DNA of 64,000 bases from an uncultured Acidobacteriia bacterium (GCA_903851195.1 CAINNJ010000034.1:1-64000); one strand, 5' to 3'. Shown: positions 8,474 to 16,567, counted from the stretch's first letter. Notes: a model not told the origin generated them from the sequence alone. A program made the numbers and translations.

Positions 8474-8746
8474 ATGAATGCGTTCAGGACGCTCACATTG
8501 CCACTGGAGCCGCAAGAGGAAGCAAAGCTGGTCGCAACTGCGCGCGCCAGGGGTGTCTCGCTGGACGTCCTCGTGCGTGAGGCTCTCCGAACAATCTGCT
8601 CCGAGGCTGCCACCGAGGCTCCCGGAAAAGAGCCCACGCGGTCCCTGCGCGGCCTTCTCGCAAAATACGGCCCCGCTCCATCCGCCGAAGAGATCGATCA
8701 GAATCGTGCGGAGATGTTCGCGAATTTTCCACGTTCCGATTTCTGA
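8474..8746 (+). CDS. VapB-like antitoxin
   Basis: A 90-aa protein from the ATG at 8474. Its first half (TLPLEPQEEAKLVATARARG, then SLDVLVREAL) resembles the ribbon-helix-helix DNA-binding part of VapB-type antitoxins; the acidic C-terminal half would bind the toxin. It overlaps the PIN toxin by one base (stop TGA 8744-8746, ATG at 8746), the usual coupled order antitoxin then toxin. It lies between the two type I-G operons and just after the terminator at 8429. A longer frame starting at 8423 lacks a better ribosome site. Confidence 0.7.
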   Translation: MNAFRTLTLPLEPQEEAKLVATARARGVSLDVLVREALRTICSEAATEAPGKEPTRSLRGLLAKYGPAPSAEEIDQNRAEMFANFPRSDF

Positions 8747-9147
8747 TGGTCGTCGCGATCGCCGACACCCACACGGCTCTCTGGTATCTCTTCTCCGATC
8801 CGCGTCTCGGGCGTGCGGCGTCCGCCCTCATCGATGCCACGATTTCCGACGGTAATCACATTGGCGTATCCGCGATAAGCGTGGCGGAGATGGTTTACCT
8901 GATTGAGAAGGGCAGAATTCCGGCCACCGCATGGACTCAAGTTCAGGCCGCGGTCGCCGACCCGAAGGCGGTCCTCAAATACGTGCCGGTAGATCAGGCT
9001 ATTGCCGCGAACATGGCCGCCATCCCTCGCGATGAGGTGCCCGATCTTCCGGACCGGATCATCGCCGCAACCGCCCACGTGTACGGCATTCCGGTGCTGA
9101 CCCGTGACGGTCGAATACGATCGTCCAACGTCCGGTCAATTTGGTGA
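8746..9147 (+). CDS. vapC: VapC-family PIN-domain toxin
   Basis: A 133-aa PIN domain endoribonuclease. The acidic metal-binding residues are in place: D7 in IADTHTALW, E48 in SVAEMVYL, D103 in LPDRIIAATA and D121 in LTRDGRI. Proteins of this type cut RNA, often tRNA, and are neutralised by the adjacent antitoxin. It is on the opposite strand to the cas genes and converges with csb2 of module 2, 75 bp away. It may stabilise the CRISPR island by addiction; that role is inferred from position only. Confidence 0.9.
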   Translation: MVVAIADTHTALWYLFSDPRLGRAASALIDATISDGNHIGVSAISVAEMVYLIEKGRIPATAWTQVQAAVADPKAVLKYVPVDQAIAANMAAIPRDEVPDLPDRIIAATAHVYGIPVLTRDGRIRSSNVRSIW

Positions 9148-9222
9148 CGCGCGCCGGCTGAACTGTCCGCCTTGCGCTTGCCAATCCGCCTGAGACGTGC
9201 CAGCTTTGCCGGCAGAATCCCG

Positions 9223-10644
9223 CTATTCCCCTCCTCCCCTCACCGCTCGGAACTGCCCCAGCCCGAAATGCGCGCCATACCCGATGGCAAATATCCCGCC
9301 TCTCTCCGCCCCGAACCGAACCCGCAACGCATACCCCGGCCGCACAGGATCCTGCTTCCGGTTCCGCCGGTATTCCACCTCATGGAAGATCCCCGGCATC
9401 TCTTTTAAAGGTTCCACCGCTGCCGGCTCCTCCACCCCGTGGTTCCGGCACTCCCGGCGCACCTCTTCCTCCAGAAACGCCCCAAAATCCCGTCCCTTTC
9501 TCCAATGTCGGGGTGGCACAAACGGCGTGGCGCTCTCCCAAACCAGCCCGCGCTCTGCCGTCGCCTCTTCACGCCGGCCCTGCCACGTCACCACGCATCG
9601 CACTTCCGGGCGCCCGTCCCGCTGCCACAACGCCCGCACGCGCCGGACGGCCTCCAGTTCACTCTCGGAAAACCCGCGCAACGGATTCACCATCAGTACC
9701 CGGTCGATCCTCCCCAGATCGTTCCCCATTGGCAGCACATAAATGTGCCCGTGATCCAGCCGCTTCCCGCCATCCGGACCCTTGCCGCTGAATACCGCCG
9801 ACACCAGCGACTCGTCTCCCGTCACTCCCTTGTGTGCGCCCATTAACCGCACCCGGATCTGCTCCGCCACTTCCAGCGTGGTCGTCACCAGCGGCAGCAC
9901 CGTCGCGTCCAGCCCGAACATCACCGCCTGCACATCCTGCTCATGCCGCGGCCCCGAATGCCGCGGCGGGTCGGTCTCAATCGCCGTTCCGCCGCGCGCG
10001 TATTGCACTTTGCGAAGTAACGGCGGCGCGCTCGCCCGCTCTTTCAGCAGGTTTGCCGTCGAGAAAGTCAGCGCCCGCATCCATTCCTCACCCTCATAAC
10101 CGGATGCCGGCGCCGCGCATGCCACGGTCGTGAACTCCTCGTCCTCTTCCGCCGCTGCCTTCGCCTCGCAGTTGAATCCTCCATCCACGTTCCCCTCCCA
10201 CAACTCCGCCTGCACCCAACTCTCTGAGCGGCCCAGATAATTCAGATGACTCAACAGCCTCGCCAGTGTCGCTCGTGCGCCCTCTGTCAGCTCCAGATCG
10301 GACCAGCAAACAAAACACTCACCGGACCGGTCGAAGACCAGAAACGAATCGAACACCAGATTCTTGGCCGTTGGATCCTCGTTGTTCGAACTCAGATAAG
10401 CTCGTGTATGCGTTGCCGCCGCGCGCGGCAGGCGAAACCTGGGCAGACTCCCCGCCAGATTCGCCAGCACCTCCCGGACCTCTGCTCCCGGCAAATCCGA
10501 ACACTTGCGCTGCCATACGTCGTACAGGGCGCGAAGGAATCGGTAGGGGGAAGGCGGCCATTCCGCCACGCCCTCATTCACGTGCCGGCCCCACGGCGTT
10601 GCATGGTAACGCCCCGCCGGAAATGTCAGCCGGATCGTGGTCAC
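9223..10644 (-). CDS. csb2: Csb2, Cas5-Cas6 fusion (GSU0054 family), module 2
   Basis: A 473-aa protein and the last gene of cas operon 2. The N-terminus IRLTFPAGRYHATPWGRHVN followed by EWPPSPYRFLRALY is the clear Csb2 signature. The start is the GTG at 10644, sharing a GTGA with the csb1 stop; the longer frame reaching 10815 lies inside csb1. It is expected to process repeats and cap the crRNA 5' end. Its sequence is well separated from the Csb2 of module 1, yet only one array is visible, so both enzymes may process the same repeat or a second array may lie elsewhere. Confidence 0.93.
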   Translation of the reverse strand: MTTIRLTFPAGRYHATPWGRHVNEGVAEWPPSPYRFLRALYDVWQRKCSDLPGAEVREVLANLAGSLPRFRLPRAAATHTRAYLSSNNEDPTAKNLVFDSFLVFDRSGECFVCWSDLELTEGARATLARLLSHLNYLGRSESWVQAELWEGNVDGGFNCEAKAAAEEDEEFTTVACAAPASGYEGEEWMRALTFSTANLLKERASAPPLLRKVQYARGGTAIETDPPRHSGPRHEQDVQAVMFGLDATVLPLVTTTLEVAEQIRVRLMGAHKGVTGDESLVSAVFSGKGPDGGKRLDHGHIYVLPMGNDLGRIDRVLMVNPLRGFSESELEAVRRVRALWQRDGRPEVRCVVTWQGRREEATAERGLVWESATPFVPPRHWRKGRDFGAFLEEEVRRECRNHGVEEPAAVEPLKEMPGIFHEVEYRRNRKQDPVRPGYALRVRFGAERGGIFAIGYGAHFGLGQFRAVRGGGE

Positions 10645-11621
10645 TTGTCGTTGACCTTTACCTTGATTCGCACTACCGTCACGGCCGGGTTCGCGAACAT
10701 TCCGGAGCAGGCCCGAATGCCGGCCTGCACCGCCGCCAGCAACTCGCCTTCCTGCGGCAGCACGAAATCCGACGGCGCTTTCGCCTGAACCTCGCCCTGA
10801 ATCTCCAGATCGCACGCTGTCCGCAGCCGCAGACTCGAATCCAGAAACCGCCGGATCTTCAGCAGGGAGAGCGCAATCAGCAGCTTCGTTGCTTCATCGC
10901 CCAGCCGATAGCCCCGAATCAGCCCCAGGTCGACGTTGAAGTACGCCCGGATCTCCTCTGCCACATATTCCACGCGTGAATACGGAACGTTGCTGTAGAC
11001 GCCGTTCTCTGTCTTTTCGCCCTTCTCGGGCACCACCTGTGTCTTTCCTGTCGGATCCACCGCGCTGTTTTTCACGCCGCCGGAAAGCACCTTCGCCACG
11101 TTCGACGCCTCGATGAAACCCGTCACCGCGCGCGGCGCCCGTACTCGCCCGCCCTCCAGCAACGATAGAAAGACCCCGTGCACCAGGCTGTTGGGGTCGT
11201 ACCGGAACAACGTCGCGTAAATCTTCTTCCAGTCCAGCGGACGCTTCGGGTCGTAACCCATCTCCTCCACAATCGTCGCCCGAAACTTCTTGTCCAGGAG
11301 AATATAGGGCGACGCGATGCGGTGCGCCTCCACCAGGGAACTCGTGGTCGTGTCGATCCCGTCCAGTTCCGCCATCACGAAAGGCAAGCCGGTAAGCGCC
11401 GGATCCAGCCCGGGCCCGTCGCCGTCCAGGCAGGTCTTCTCCAGCCGGTTCGCCACCGATTGCGCGCTCTCAACCAGCAGCATCGCCACGCCGGAGGGCA
11501 GCCTGTACTCCGCCGCTCCCAGATCCGCGAAGCCGGTCGGCTGAAAACGCTGCCCCGCCACGGGCCTCAGTTTGGCCTCAAGCAGCAGCCGAGGCAAGTT
11601 ACCGATAGATTGGAAATTCAT
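10641..11621 (-). CDS. csb1: Csb1 (Cas7 backbone subunit, GSU0053 family), module 2
   Basis: A 326-aa Cas7-type backbone protein. VESAQSVANRLEKTCLDGDG is the family motif, here with alanine-serine variants of the usual VESVQSQANRLE. It should polymerise along the spacer part of the crRNA. The gene starts at the ATG at 11621, overlapping the csx17 stop, and ends in a GTGA overlap with csb2, so cas3, csx17, csb1 and csb2 form one operon with every junction overlapping. Confidence 0.93.
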   Translation of the reverse strand: MNFQSIGNLPRLLLEAKLRPVAGQRFQPTGFADLGAAEYRLPSGVAMLLVESAQSVANRLEKTCLDGDGPGLDPALTGLPFVMAELDGIDTTTSSLVEAHRIASPYILLDKKFRATIVEEMGYDPKRPLDWKKIYATLFRYDPNSLVHGVFLSLLEGGRVRAPRAVTGFIEASNVAKVLSGGVKNSAVDPTGKTQVVPEKGEKTENGVYSNVPYSRVEYVAEEIRAYFNVDLGLIRGYRLGDEATKLLIALSLLKIRRFLDSSLRLRTACDLEIQGEVQAKAPSDFVLPQEGELLAAVQAGIRACSGMFANPAVTVVRIKVKVNDK

Positions 11622-13654
11622 TAGTCGTCGTTTTCCTCTTCGTGAAAAATTCCCGCGCTGAGCGCCTTACCGGGCCAAACCGGGATCAGAAGGGAGGCCG
11701 CCAGCCGCCTCGCATCCATACCGCCCTTATACGCCACGTCGAGAGGTCGGAACCCCGCGACGCGCAACCGGTGTACCGCCATCCTTGCCGCCTCTTCGAT
11801 GTTTCCCGCCTTCAGAAGCGAGAGGATTCGCGGGTCCGCGCGCAGCCACGTCGCTTCCGGTCCGCGATCGATCTTTCCCGGCTCTCCCGGCAGAAACAAA
11901 TGCTTCAGCACCGCATACACCGGTACGGTCTCCCGTCGGGCTTCCGCGGTCCCGAAACCCTCGAACTCCGTCCAGTCCAGCGTCACGAACGCGAAGAGCA
12001 GTTCTTCGATCAGACCGTCGTCTACCCGCCCTTCCACAAACCAGGTCACATCCCCCGGATGCAGGGCGCACGCGCCGCCCGTCGGATTGGTCTCGCTCTC
12101 GCTGGAATTGGCCGTTTGCAGCCGCCGCTCCAGCACCGAAATCATCCGGCCCGGCAAATCGTTGCCGGTCCAGGCGAACCGAATGTCGGCGCGTGAAAGA
12201 TTGTCGGCCATGGTCCCGACATCGCGCGTGTAAACGGATGCCAGTGCTGCCGCGATCCGCACCTCCCTCACTTCGAAGCCGCAGGCGTCCAGCCAGTCTC
12301 TTGCCTTCAGCCCCCGCCCCGGCGGTCGCGAATCGGAAGCGGTCATCATGCGCCGTGTCATCCGGCCCAGCGCCGCCATCAACTCCCGCATGCGATCCTT
12401 GCCGCCTCGCAGCAACACCTGGAAGATCGCGGCCTCCACGCCCCGCCTCATCTCCTCGGCATCCTTCGGCATCTCGCGCCGGTTCAGCGCTTCGAAGTAC
12501 GTTTGGAATTGCCGGATCCGATCGGTCTCGCTCCGGTATCCTGTGGCAAAAGTCCCGGCGGGCAGCGCGACATAGCTGTCTCCGCGCCGCTTCAACAGGC
12601 TGTAGCGCACGAATCGTTCAATCCCTCGGTCAACCCCCAGCGAGGAAGCTGCCTCCGCGAACTCGATCGCGTTCCCCGCCGGACGCCCATCCACACTGGC
12701 CCGGCCCTCGCGCAAAAGCGTCTTCAGCTCTTCGTACCGCACCGGTCCGCGCCACAAAGGCGTCCAGATCTCGCCTCTCGCGTCGTCTTTTGCCGAGGCC
12801 GATCCATACCCCACCCGGCTCGCCCGTACCGTGAAGGGACTGCACAACACGGACCGGTAGCTGGCGCCCTGCCGGCGGTACAAACCACTCGCCCATGCGA
12901 CCGCGCCCTCCATCGTGACCACCAGGTCCCAGGGATTCGTCGTGGAATCGTGCGCGATTCCCGGTCCCTGATTCGCGCCGCCCGCGCGCCCGGGATCGTA
13001 CTGCCCGGCGGCCCCGTTTTGCAGCGCCGACGTTCGCTGCCCGAACAGCGAATTGCTCAATAGCTCGGCTACCGGCAATTTGCCAGGGGAAATCAGCAGC
13101 CCGGCAATCCGCGACATGAAGTTGTTCGTGTAATCCAGACGGCCTTCGTTGCCTCCGGTGCCCAGCACGGGCGCGAATGAACGCGTGCCGTCCGCCGCTA
13201 TTCCCACCGCCGCATCCAGCCACTCCACCGCGCGGTCGTCTAAACGGTTCCGGCAGTGGCGAAGGATCGCTGTCCGGCGTGCGTCCTCATCCTCCGACTT
13301 ACCTGCCTGCACTTCCGGAAAGCCCCGGCAGATCTCAATCGCCCTCCGATACCCCGCGAACCGTTCCGCCGACGAACCGGCCAGTGCATCGATGCCTTCT
13401 TTGTTGTCCTTCGGATAAAAGCCGCTGCCCCCGTTCCAGGGCGCAAGGATCGGTGTGGGCTCATACCGCTCCAGAAAAAATGCGGTCAGTTCCTCGGTAT
13501 CAAGCGCGGTCTCAAGGACGAACGTTTCGCCCTCCCAATATCCCCTCGCCTCGGCATCTGCCTGTTCACAAACCAGCCGCATCACACCGAGCGATTTCAA
13601 ATACCCGCCGAAAGGCGTCGCGGTGCATCCCGCAAGCCGGACCTTGTGCGTCAT
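11621..13654 (-). CDS. csx17: Csx17, large subunit of type I-G Cascade (Cas8g)
   Basis: A 677-aa protein whose start, LAGCTATPFGGYLKSLGVMR then EQADAEARGYWEGE, is the diagnostic N-terminus of Csx17, the large subunit of type I-G effectors that reads the PAM and recruits Cas3. Length fits the family (about 650-750 aa). It overlaps the cas3 stop by ATGA at 13651-13654. Module 1 has no Csx17 and uses a 306-aa protein in that place, so the two effectors probably differ in PAM contacts or Cas3 docking. Confidence 0.93.
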   Translation of the reverse strand: MTHKVRLAGCTATPFGGYLKSLGVMRLVCEQADAEARGYWEGETFVLETALDTEELTAFFLERYEPTPILAPWNGGSGFYPKDNKEGIDALAGSSAERFAGYRRAIEICRGFPEVQAGKSEDEDARRTAILRHCRNRLDDRAVEWLDAAVGIAADGTRSFAPVLGTGGNEGRLDYTNNFMSRIAGLLISPGKLPVAELLSNSLFGQRTSALQNGAAGQYDPGRAGGANQGPGIAHDSTTNPWDLVVTMEGAVAWASGLYRRQGASYRSVLCSPFTVRASRVGYGSASAKDDARGEIWTPLWRGPVRYEELKTLLREGRASVDGRPAGNAIEFAEAASSLGVDRGIERFVRYSLLKRRGDSYVALPAGTFATGYRSETDRIRQFQTYFEALNRREMPKDAEEMRRGVEAAIFQVLLRGGKDRMRELMAALGRMTRRMMTASDSRPPGRGLKARDWLDACGFEVREVRIAAALASVYTRDVGTMADNLSRADIRFAWTGNDLPGRMISVLERRLQTANSSESETNPTGGACALHPGDVTWFVEGRVDDGLIEELLFAFVTLDWTEFEGFGTAEARRETVPVYAVLKHLFLPGEPGKIDRGPEATWLRADPRILSLLKAGNIEEAARMAVHRLRVAGFRPLDVAYKGGMDARRLAASLLIPVWPGKALSAGIFHEEENDD

Positions 13655-15960
13655 TGGGCCACTCCCGGTTCCGGATTCGCGCTGGCCTGAATATCCGCGC
13701 TCCGCAACAACATTTCCAGGTAGGTCAGGCGAAACGGTCCGAGTTCATCGCGCAGCCGGAGCACCCGCTTGGTCCAGGACTCCCCTGCAAATCCGAATGC
13801 CATCACTCCGAGAGTTAACTGGACGGCGGGCGCCACGAAACCATTGGCTAGTTCCGCCGCGGGTAGCCAGTCGCCTTCCCGAATCCCCCGGGCAACAGGC
13901 AGGAAGTCTGTTTCCCTCTCGCCTGGCATCGAACGGATTCCGGCACGAACCTTCCCGTGATGCGCCGCCACCAGATACGCCGCCAGATCCGATTCGCCCG
14001 TCGCCAGCATCGCCAGTGCACTCGCCAGTTCATGACGGAAGTGTTTGCGCTCGTGCCGCCCTGATTTGGCCCGGAACTGCTTGGCCAGCATCTCGCCCGA
14101 ATCTTCGTTCTTTAGCAGCGTCTTCTGAAAAACCGGATGCGCCTTACCCCAGTCATGCTTCGCGGCGGCAATCCGCAACGCCTCCTCATGCGCAGGCTCG
14201 ACACGCAATTGCTCAAGCAACGCGAGCATCTCTTCGAAAACCCGGTCGGAGTGAGCGCGGAGCGTCTGCCGGTAGTCCTGAAAACTGCTGGAATTGCTGG
14301 AATCGCCCTCCGTCTCCTCGTCTTTAGGCTGCAACAGGTTCACCTTGAACCTGCTTTCGGGCGACCATCCGTCCGTTTCCGTGTACCCGCCCTCTGCGGC
14401 TCGCGTCACCACCAGCATTCCCGCGAACAGCGCTTCCTTATCCGCCTCCGTCCACGTTTCTGTCGCGAAATTCCAGCGGTAAACGGCATGCTTCTTCTGA
14501 ATAAATTCGCGCAATTCACCTAGTGGTACCGGGCACAGTTCAGCGTCCGCCAACTCTTCCATGGACGCTGGCGGAGCCGACTCGCCCTCCCACTCCCGCC
14601 ACGCCAGATACGCATCCCTCTCATCCGTCGCCCGGATAAAGCGCGAAACGTCCAGTTCGTTTCCCGAGAGATCGGATGTCGTGTCGAACAAGTCCATCAG
14701 GTCGGCGCGGCGCAGGACATGTTGCCACGGCTCCGGACCGTCTTCCTCCGGCAGTCCGGCCGGGGACGCCGAGGTTAGAGTCCGGAGTCTTTCGGTCGCT
14801 CGCTGGATCTCTTCTTTCTCGTAGGGTGCCGTGGACTCCGGATCTTTCTGTTTCGAATGCATCGGTCGCTCTACCCAATAAATCTCCGCATCCGCATCGT
14901 CTCCATATCGGTTCACCCGCCCGAAGCGCTGCACCAGACTGCCCCACGGAGCCACGTCGGTAATCAGGAGTCTCGCCGTGATGTCGATACCCGCCTCCAG
15001 AACCTGAGTGGCCACCACGATCTGCCCCTCCTCGGGTAAATCGGGAGTCAGTTCGCTGGCGGCCTTCTGGCGATCTTCCGGCCGGAATCGCGAGTGGATC
15101 AGCTTTACATTCGGAAAACGCGGCCGCACGGCCGCGCAGATCTCGCGAGCCCGCGCCACCGTATTCGCGATGACCAGGGTTCGGGTTCCTTGCCGATGCG
15201 CGTCGACCGCAAATGCGGCGCATCCCTTCGGATCGCGGCATTCCGGAGGCGCCGCCGCCAGCCGCTTCGCGGCCCCAACCCGCTGAATCACAATTGGCGT
15301 CGCGATGTCGTTGCTGTCCAGTTCAATCCGTCGCGGAAGTTCCCCGGCGTCCACGGTGCACAGCCACTTCGGATTCACCGTTGCCGACATCCAGATACAC
15401 GGCGCGGCGCCGTACGTCCCGAACCGCCGCCGGAAAGCGTCCAGTTGTCTCGACGTCGCGAGCGCGTCGTCCATCAACTGAATCTCATCGAGAACGAGCA
15501 GGCAGTCCTGGTTATATAGAGCGAAATCGATTGGCCATCGTGGCGGCCGCCGCGCGTAACCGCGATTCAGCGCCCGGCTGAAATACATGTCCTGTGTGCA
15601 GACGATAATCGCTTTGCGGTCGGGAGCCAGATCCTCTTTGTTGTCCTTGCTGCCGGCCATCAGTTCCAGCACCTGAACCTGGTCTCTCAGGCCGGCGGCC
15701 GCCACGCGTTTCTCGGCGTTGCGGGCGGTCTGAGCAGTCAGATTCTGCCTCGGCAGCACCAGAATGAGCCGTCTGGGTGCGGCCGTGTCGCCATACGCTT
15801 GCGCGTAAAGCCACGGCATCAGAACCGCATCCGTCTTCCCCAGACCGGTCGGAACAATCACCAGCGCGGATGCAAAGGGCTTCTCCCCGTAACGTGCCTG
15901 GTATGGAAGGATTTCCTTCCCTGTCACTCTCCGAAAAAACTCCGGGTACATTTCCGGCAT
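13651..15960 (-). CDS. cas3: Cas3 helicase-nuclease, type I-G (module 2)
   Basis: A 769-aa Cas3, first gene of operon 2. Walker A VPTGLGKTDA lies near residue 36, a DEAH-box variant DEIQ at 158-161, SAT just after, and QRFGRVNRYG as motif VI. The C-terminal HD domain has AAAKHDWGKAHPVF near 600 and VAAHHGK downstream. It is about 170 residues shorter than the module 1 Cas3. The ATG at 15960 has only a weak GAGG; a second in-frame ATG three codons later is possible. A strong minus-strand hairpin with a T-run (15988-16022) lies immediately upstream, so transcription into this operon may be attenuated. Confidence 0.94.
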   Translation of the reverse strand: MPEMYPEFFRRVTGKEILPYQARYGEKPFASALVIVPTGLGKTDAVLMPWLYAQAYGDTAAPRRLILVLPRQNLTAQTARNAEKRVAAAGLRDQVQVLELMAGSKDNKEDLAPDRKAIIVCTQDMYFSRALNRGYARRPPRWPIDFALYNQDCLLVLDEIQLMDDALATSRQLDAFRRRFGTYGAAPCIWMSATVNPKWLCTVDAGELPRRIELDSNDIATPIVIQRVGAAKRLAAAPPECRDPKGCAAFAVDAHRQGTRTLVIANTVARAREICAAVRPRFPNVKLIHSRFRPEDRQKAASELTPDLPEEGQIVVATQVLEAGIDITARLLITDVAPWGSLVQRFGRVNRYGDDADAEIYWVERPMHSKQKDPESTAPYEKEEIQRATERLRTLTSASPAGLPEEDGPEPWQHVLRRADLMDLFDTTSDLSGNELDVSRFIRATDERDAYLAWREWEGESAPPASMEELADAELCPVPLGELREFIQKKHAVYRWNFATETWTEADKEALFAGMLVVTRAAEGGYTETDGWSPESRFKVNLLQPKDEETEGDSSNSSSFQDYRQTLRAHSDRVFEEMLALLEQLRVEPAHEEALRIAAAKHDWGKAHPVFQKTLLKNEDSGEMLAKQFRAKSGRHERKHFRHELASALAMLATGESDLAAYLVAAHHGKVRAGIRSMPGERETDFLPVARGIREGDWLPAAELANGFVAPAVQLTLGVMAFGFAGESWTKRVLRLRDELGPFRLTYLEMLLRSADIQASANPEPGVAQ

Positions 15961-15987
15961 ATGTGTGATTCGCCTCGAGGAAATAGG

Positions 15988-16022
15988 AAAAATCGGGCGC
16001 GATCAAAGAACGGATCGCGCCC
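15988..16022 (-). terminator. Terminator or attenuator hairpin before cas operon 2
   Basis: On the minus strand GGGCGCGATC (16022-16013) and GATCGCGCCC (16004-15995) form a perfect 10-bp stem with an 8-base loop, then GATTTTTCC. It begins 7 bp after the stop of the small ORF at 16029-16280 and ends 28 bp before the cas3 start. It either terminates that ORF or sets the level of read-through into cas3. Confidence 0.75.
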
Positions 16023-16028
16023 AATTAA

Positions 16029-16280
16029 CTACCTGTAACTCAGGTCGTCCGACTCGATGGACGACGCGACGAAGCGGCCCGGCACCGACGACCGAAGCTC
16101 GACACAGAGCCCTTCTGCAGTTCCAAACCACGGAACGAAGCAGCAGGATGAATGAAGGGGTTTGCCGCCCAGCTTATGGGCAGCAGCCATTAACGCATTG
16201 GCAACGGAGGGTTCCGCAGCGACAAGATAAGTCAAACCGATTCCTTTCCCGAAGCAATGCTGCCGATGACTTATACTCAT
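16029..16280 (-). CDS. Hypothetical small protein upstream of cas3 (module 2)
   Basis: An 83-aa frame from the ATG at 16280, the first start after the predicted transcription start near 16352. No Shine-Dalgarno is evident, which counts against it; a terminator hairpin right after its stop counts for it. The sequence includes LTYLVAAEPSVANALMAAAH and a Cys-Cys pair. I recognise no family. It may be a leader protein of cas operon 2, part of the regulatory leader, or non-coding. The longer frame from 16424 would begin upstream of the predicted promoter. Confidence 0.35.
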   Translation of the reverse strand: MSISHRQHCFGKGIGLTYLVAAEPSVANALMAAAHKLGGKPLHSSCCFVPWFGTAEGLCVELRSSVPGRFVASSIESDDLSYR

Positions 16281-16328
16281 GTTGTCGAGACAGTAAGTGT
16301 CGCCGAAAGGTGGCCTTGCTTCTACTGA

Positions 16329-16358
16329 GCGAGGTGGCTTAATCCGCCTCGCTTTTTT
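16329..16358 (+). terminator. Hairpin with T-run at start of cas operon 2 leader
   Basis: GCGAGGTGG (16329-16337) pairs with CCGCCTCGC (16344-16352) with one G-U, followed on the plus strand by six Ts, which is a plus-strand terminator form. On the minus strand the same hairpin would form the very 5' end of the transcript predicted to start near 16352. No plus-strand gene that it would terminate is recognised. Confidence 0.6.
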
Positions 16359-16387
16359 ATTTTGTGGCGAACACGGAATCAAGTCAA
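16359..16387 (-). promoter_or_regulatory. Candidate promoter reading toward cas operon 2
   Basis: On the minus strand TTGACT (16387-16382), a 17-bp spacer and CAAAAT (16364-16359) give a promoter with a start near 16352. The guide of the crRNA-like element at 16484-16567 matches a TTG-flanked site beginning at 16438, whose 36-bp protospacer would end at 16403, touching the upstream edge of polymerase at this promoter. Confidence 0.45.
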
Positions 16388-16447
16388 GCTGCTTTTTTGC
16401 TAATCTTTTCTGGAGCCAACCCACACAGAAACTCTATCCAACCCCGT

Positions 16448-16477
16448 TTGACGCCGTTCGGGTTCGGTTGGTATTCT
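16448..16477 (+). promoter_or_regulatory. Candidate promoter of crRNA-like RNA 2
   Basis: TTGACG (16448-16453), 18 bp, TATTCT (16472-16477) on the plus strand, predicting a start near 16484. That would place the pseudo-repeat handle ATTGAAGA only about six bases from the RNA 5' end, so a usable 5' handle would need no Cas6 cut. Confidence 0.45.
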
Positions 16478-16483
16478 GAACTC

Positions 16484-16567
16484 GTTCCCATTGAAGAGAT
16501 AGCGTTTCCTTGTGAAAGACGCTTTCCTGAATTCCGCCCCCCAAAATGGGGCGGCCTCATTTGATGC
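16484..16567 (+). ncRNA. crRNA-like regulatory RNA 2 (CreR/CreA-like)
   Basis: CCCATTGAAGA (16487-16497) mimics the repeat tail and gives the handle ATTGAAGA. A 34-nt guide follows (16498-16531). A 36-nt pseudo-repeat at 16532-16567 has TTCCGCCCC pairing with GGGGCGG and ends GCGGCCTCATTTGATGC, close to the true repeat end. The tail-to-tail distance of 70 nt equals one array period. The first 11 guide bases (GATAGCGTTTC) match the minus-strand site starting at 16438 except position 6. Position 12 also mismatches, 14-17 match, and the flank is a TTG PAM. It is inferred to guide the type I-G effector to the region upstream of cas operon 2. No terminator is evident, so the 3' end is uncertain. 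Confidence 0.65.

Noticed and set aside
15991-16001. Match of the sequence after pseudo-repeat 2 to the cas3 upstream region (AATCG-x-GCGCG)
   Set aside because: The match does not start at guide position 1, the mismatch is not at a sixth position, and it coincides with the GC-rich terminator stem, so it is likely chance.
16281-16424. N-terminal extension of the small ORF upstream of cas3
   Set aside because: It begins upstream of the predicted promoter and runs through a hairpin with a T-run, and its sequence is Lys/Arg-rich with no family; only the part from 16280 is kept, with low confidence.
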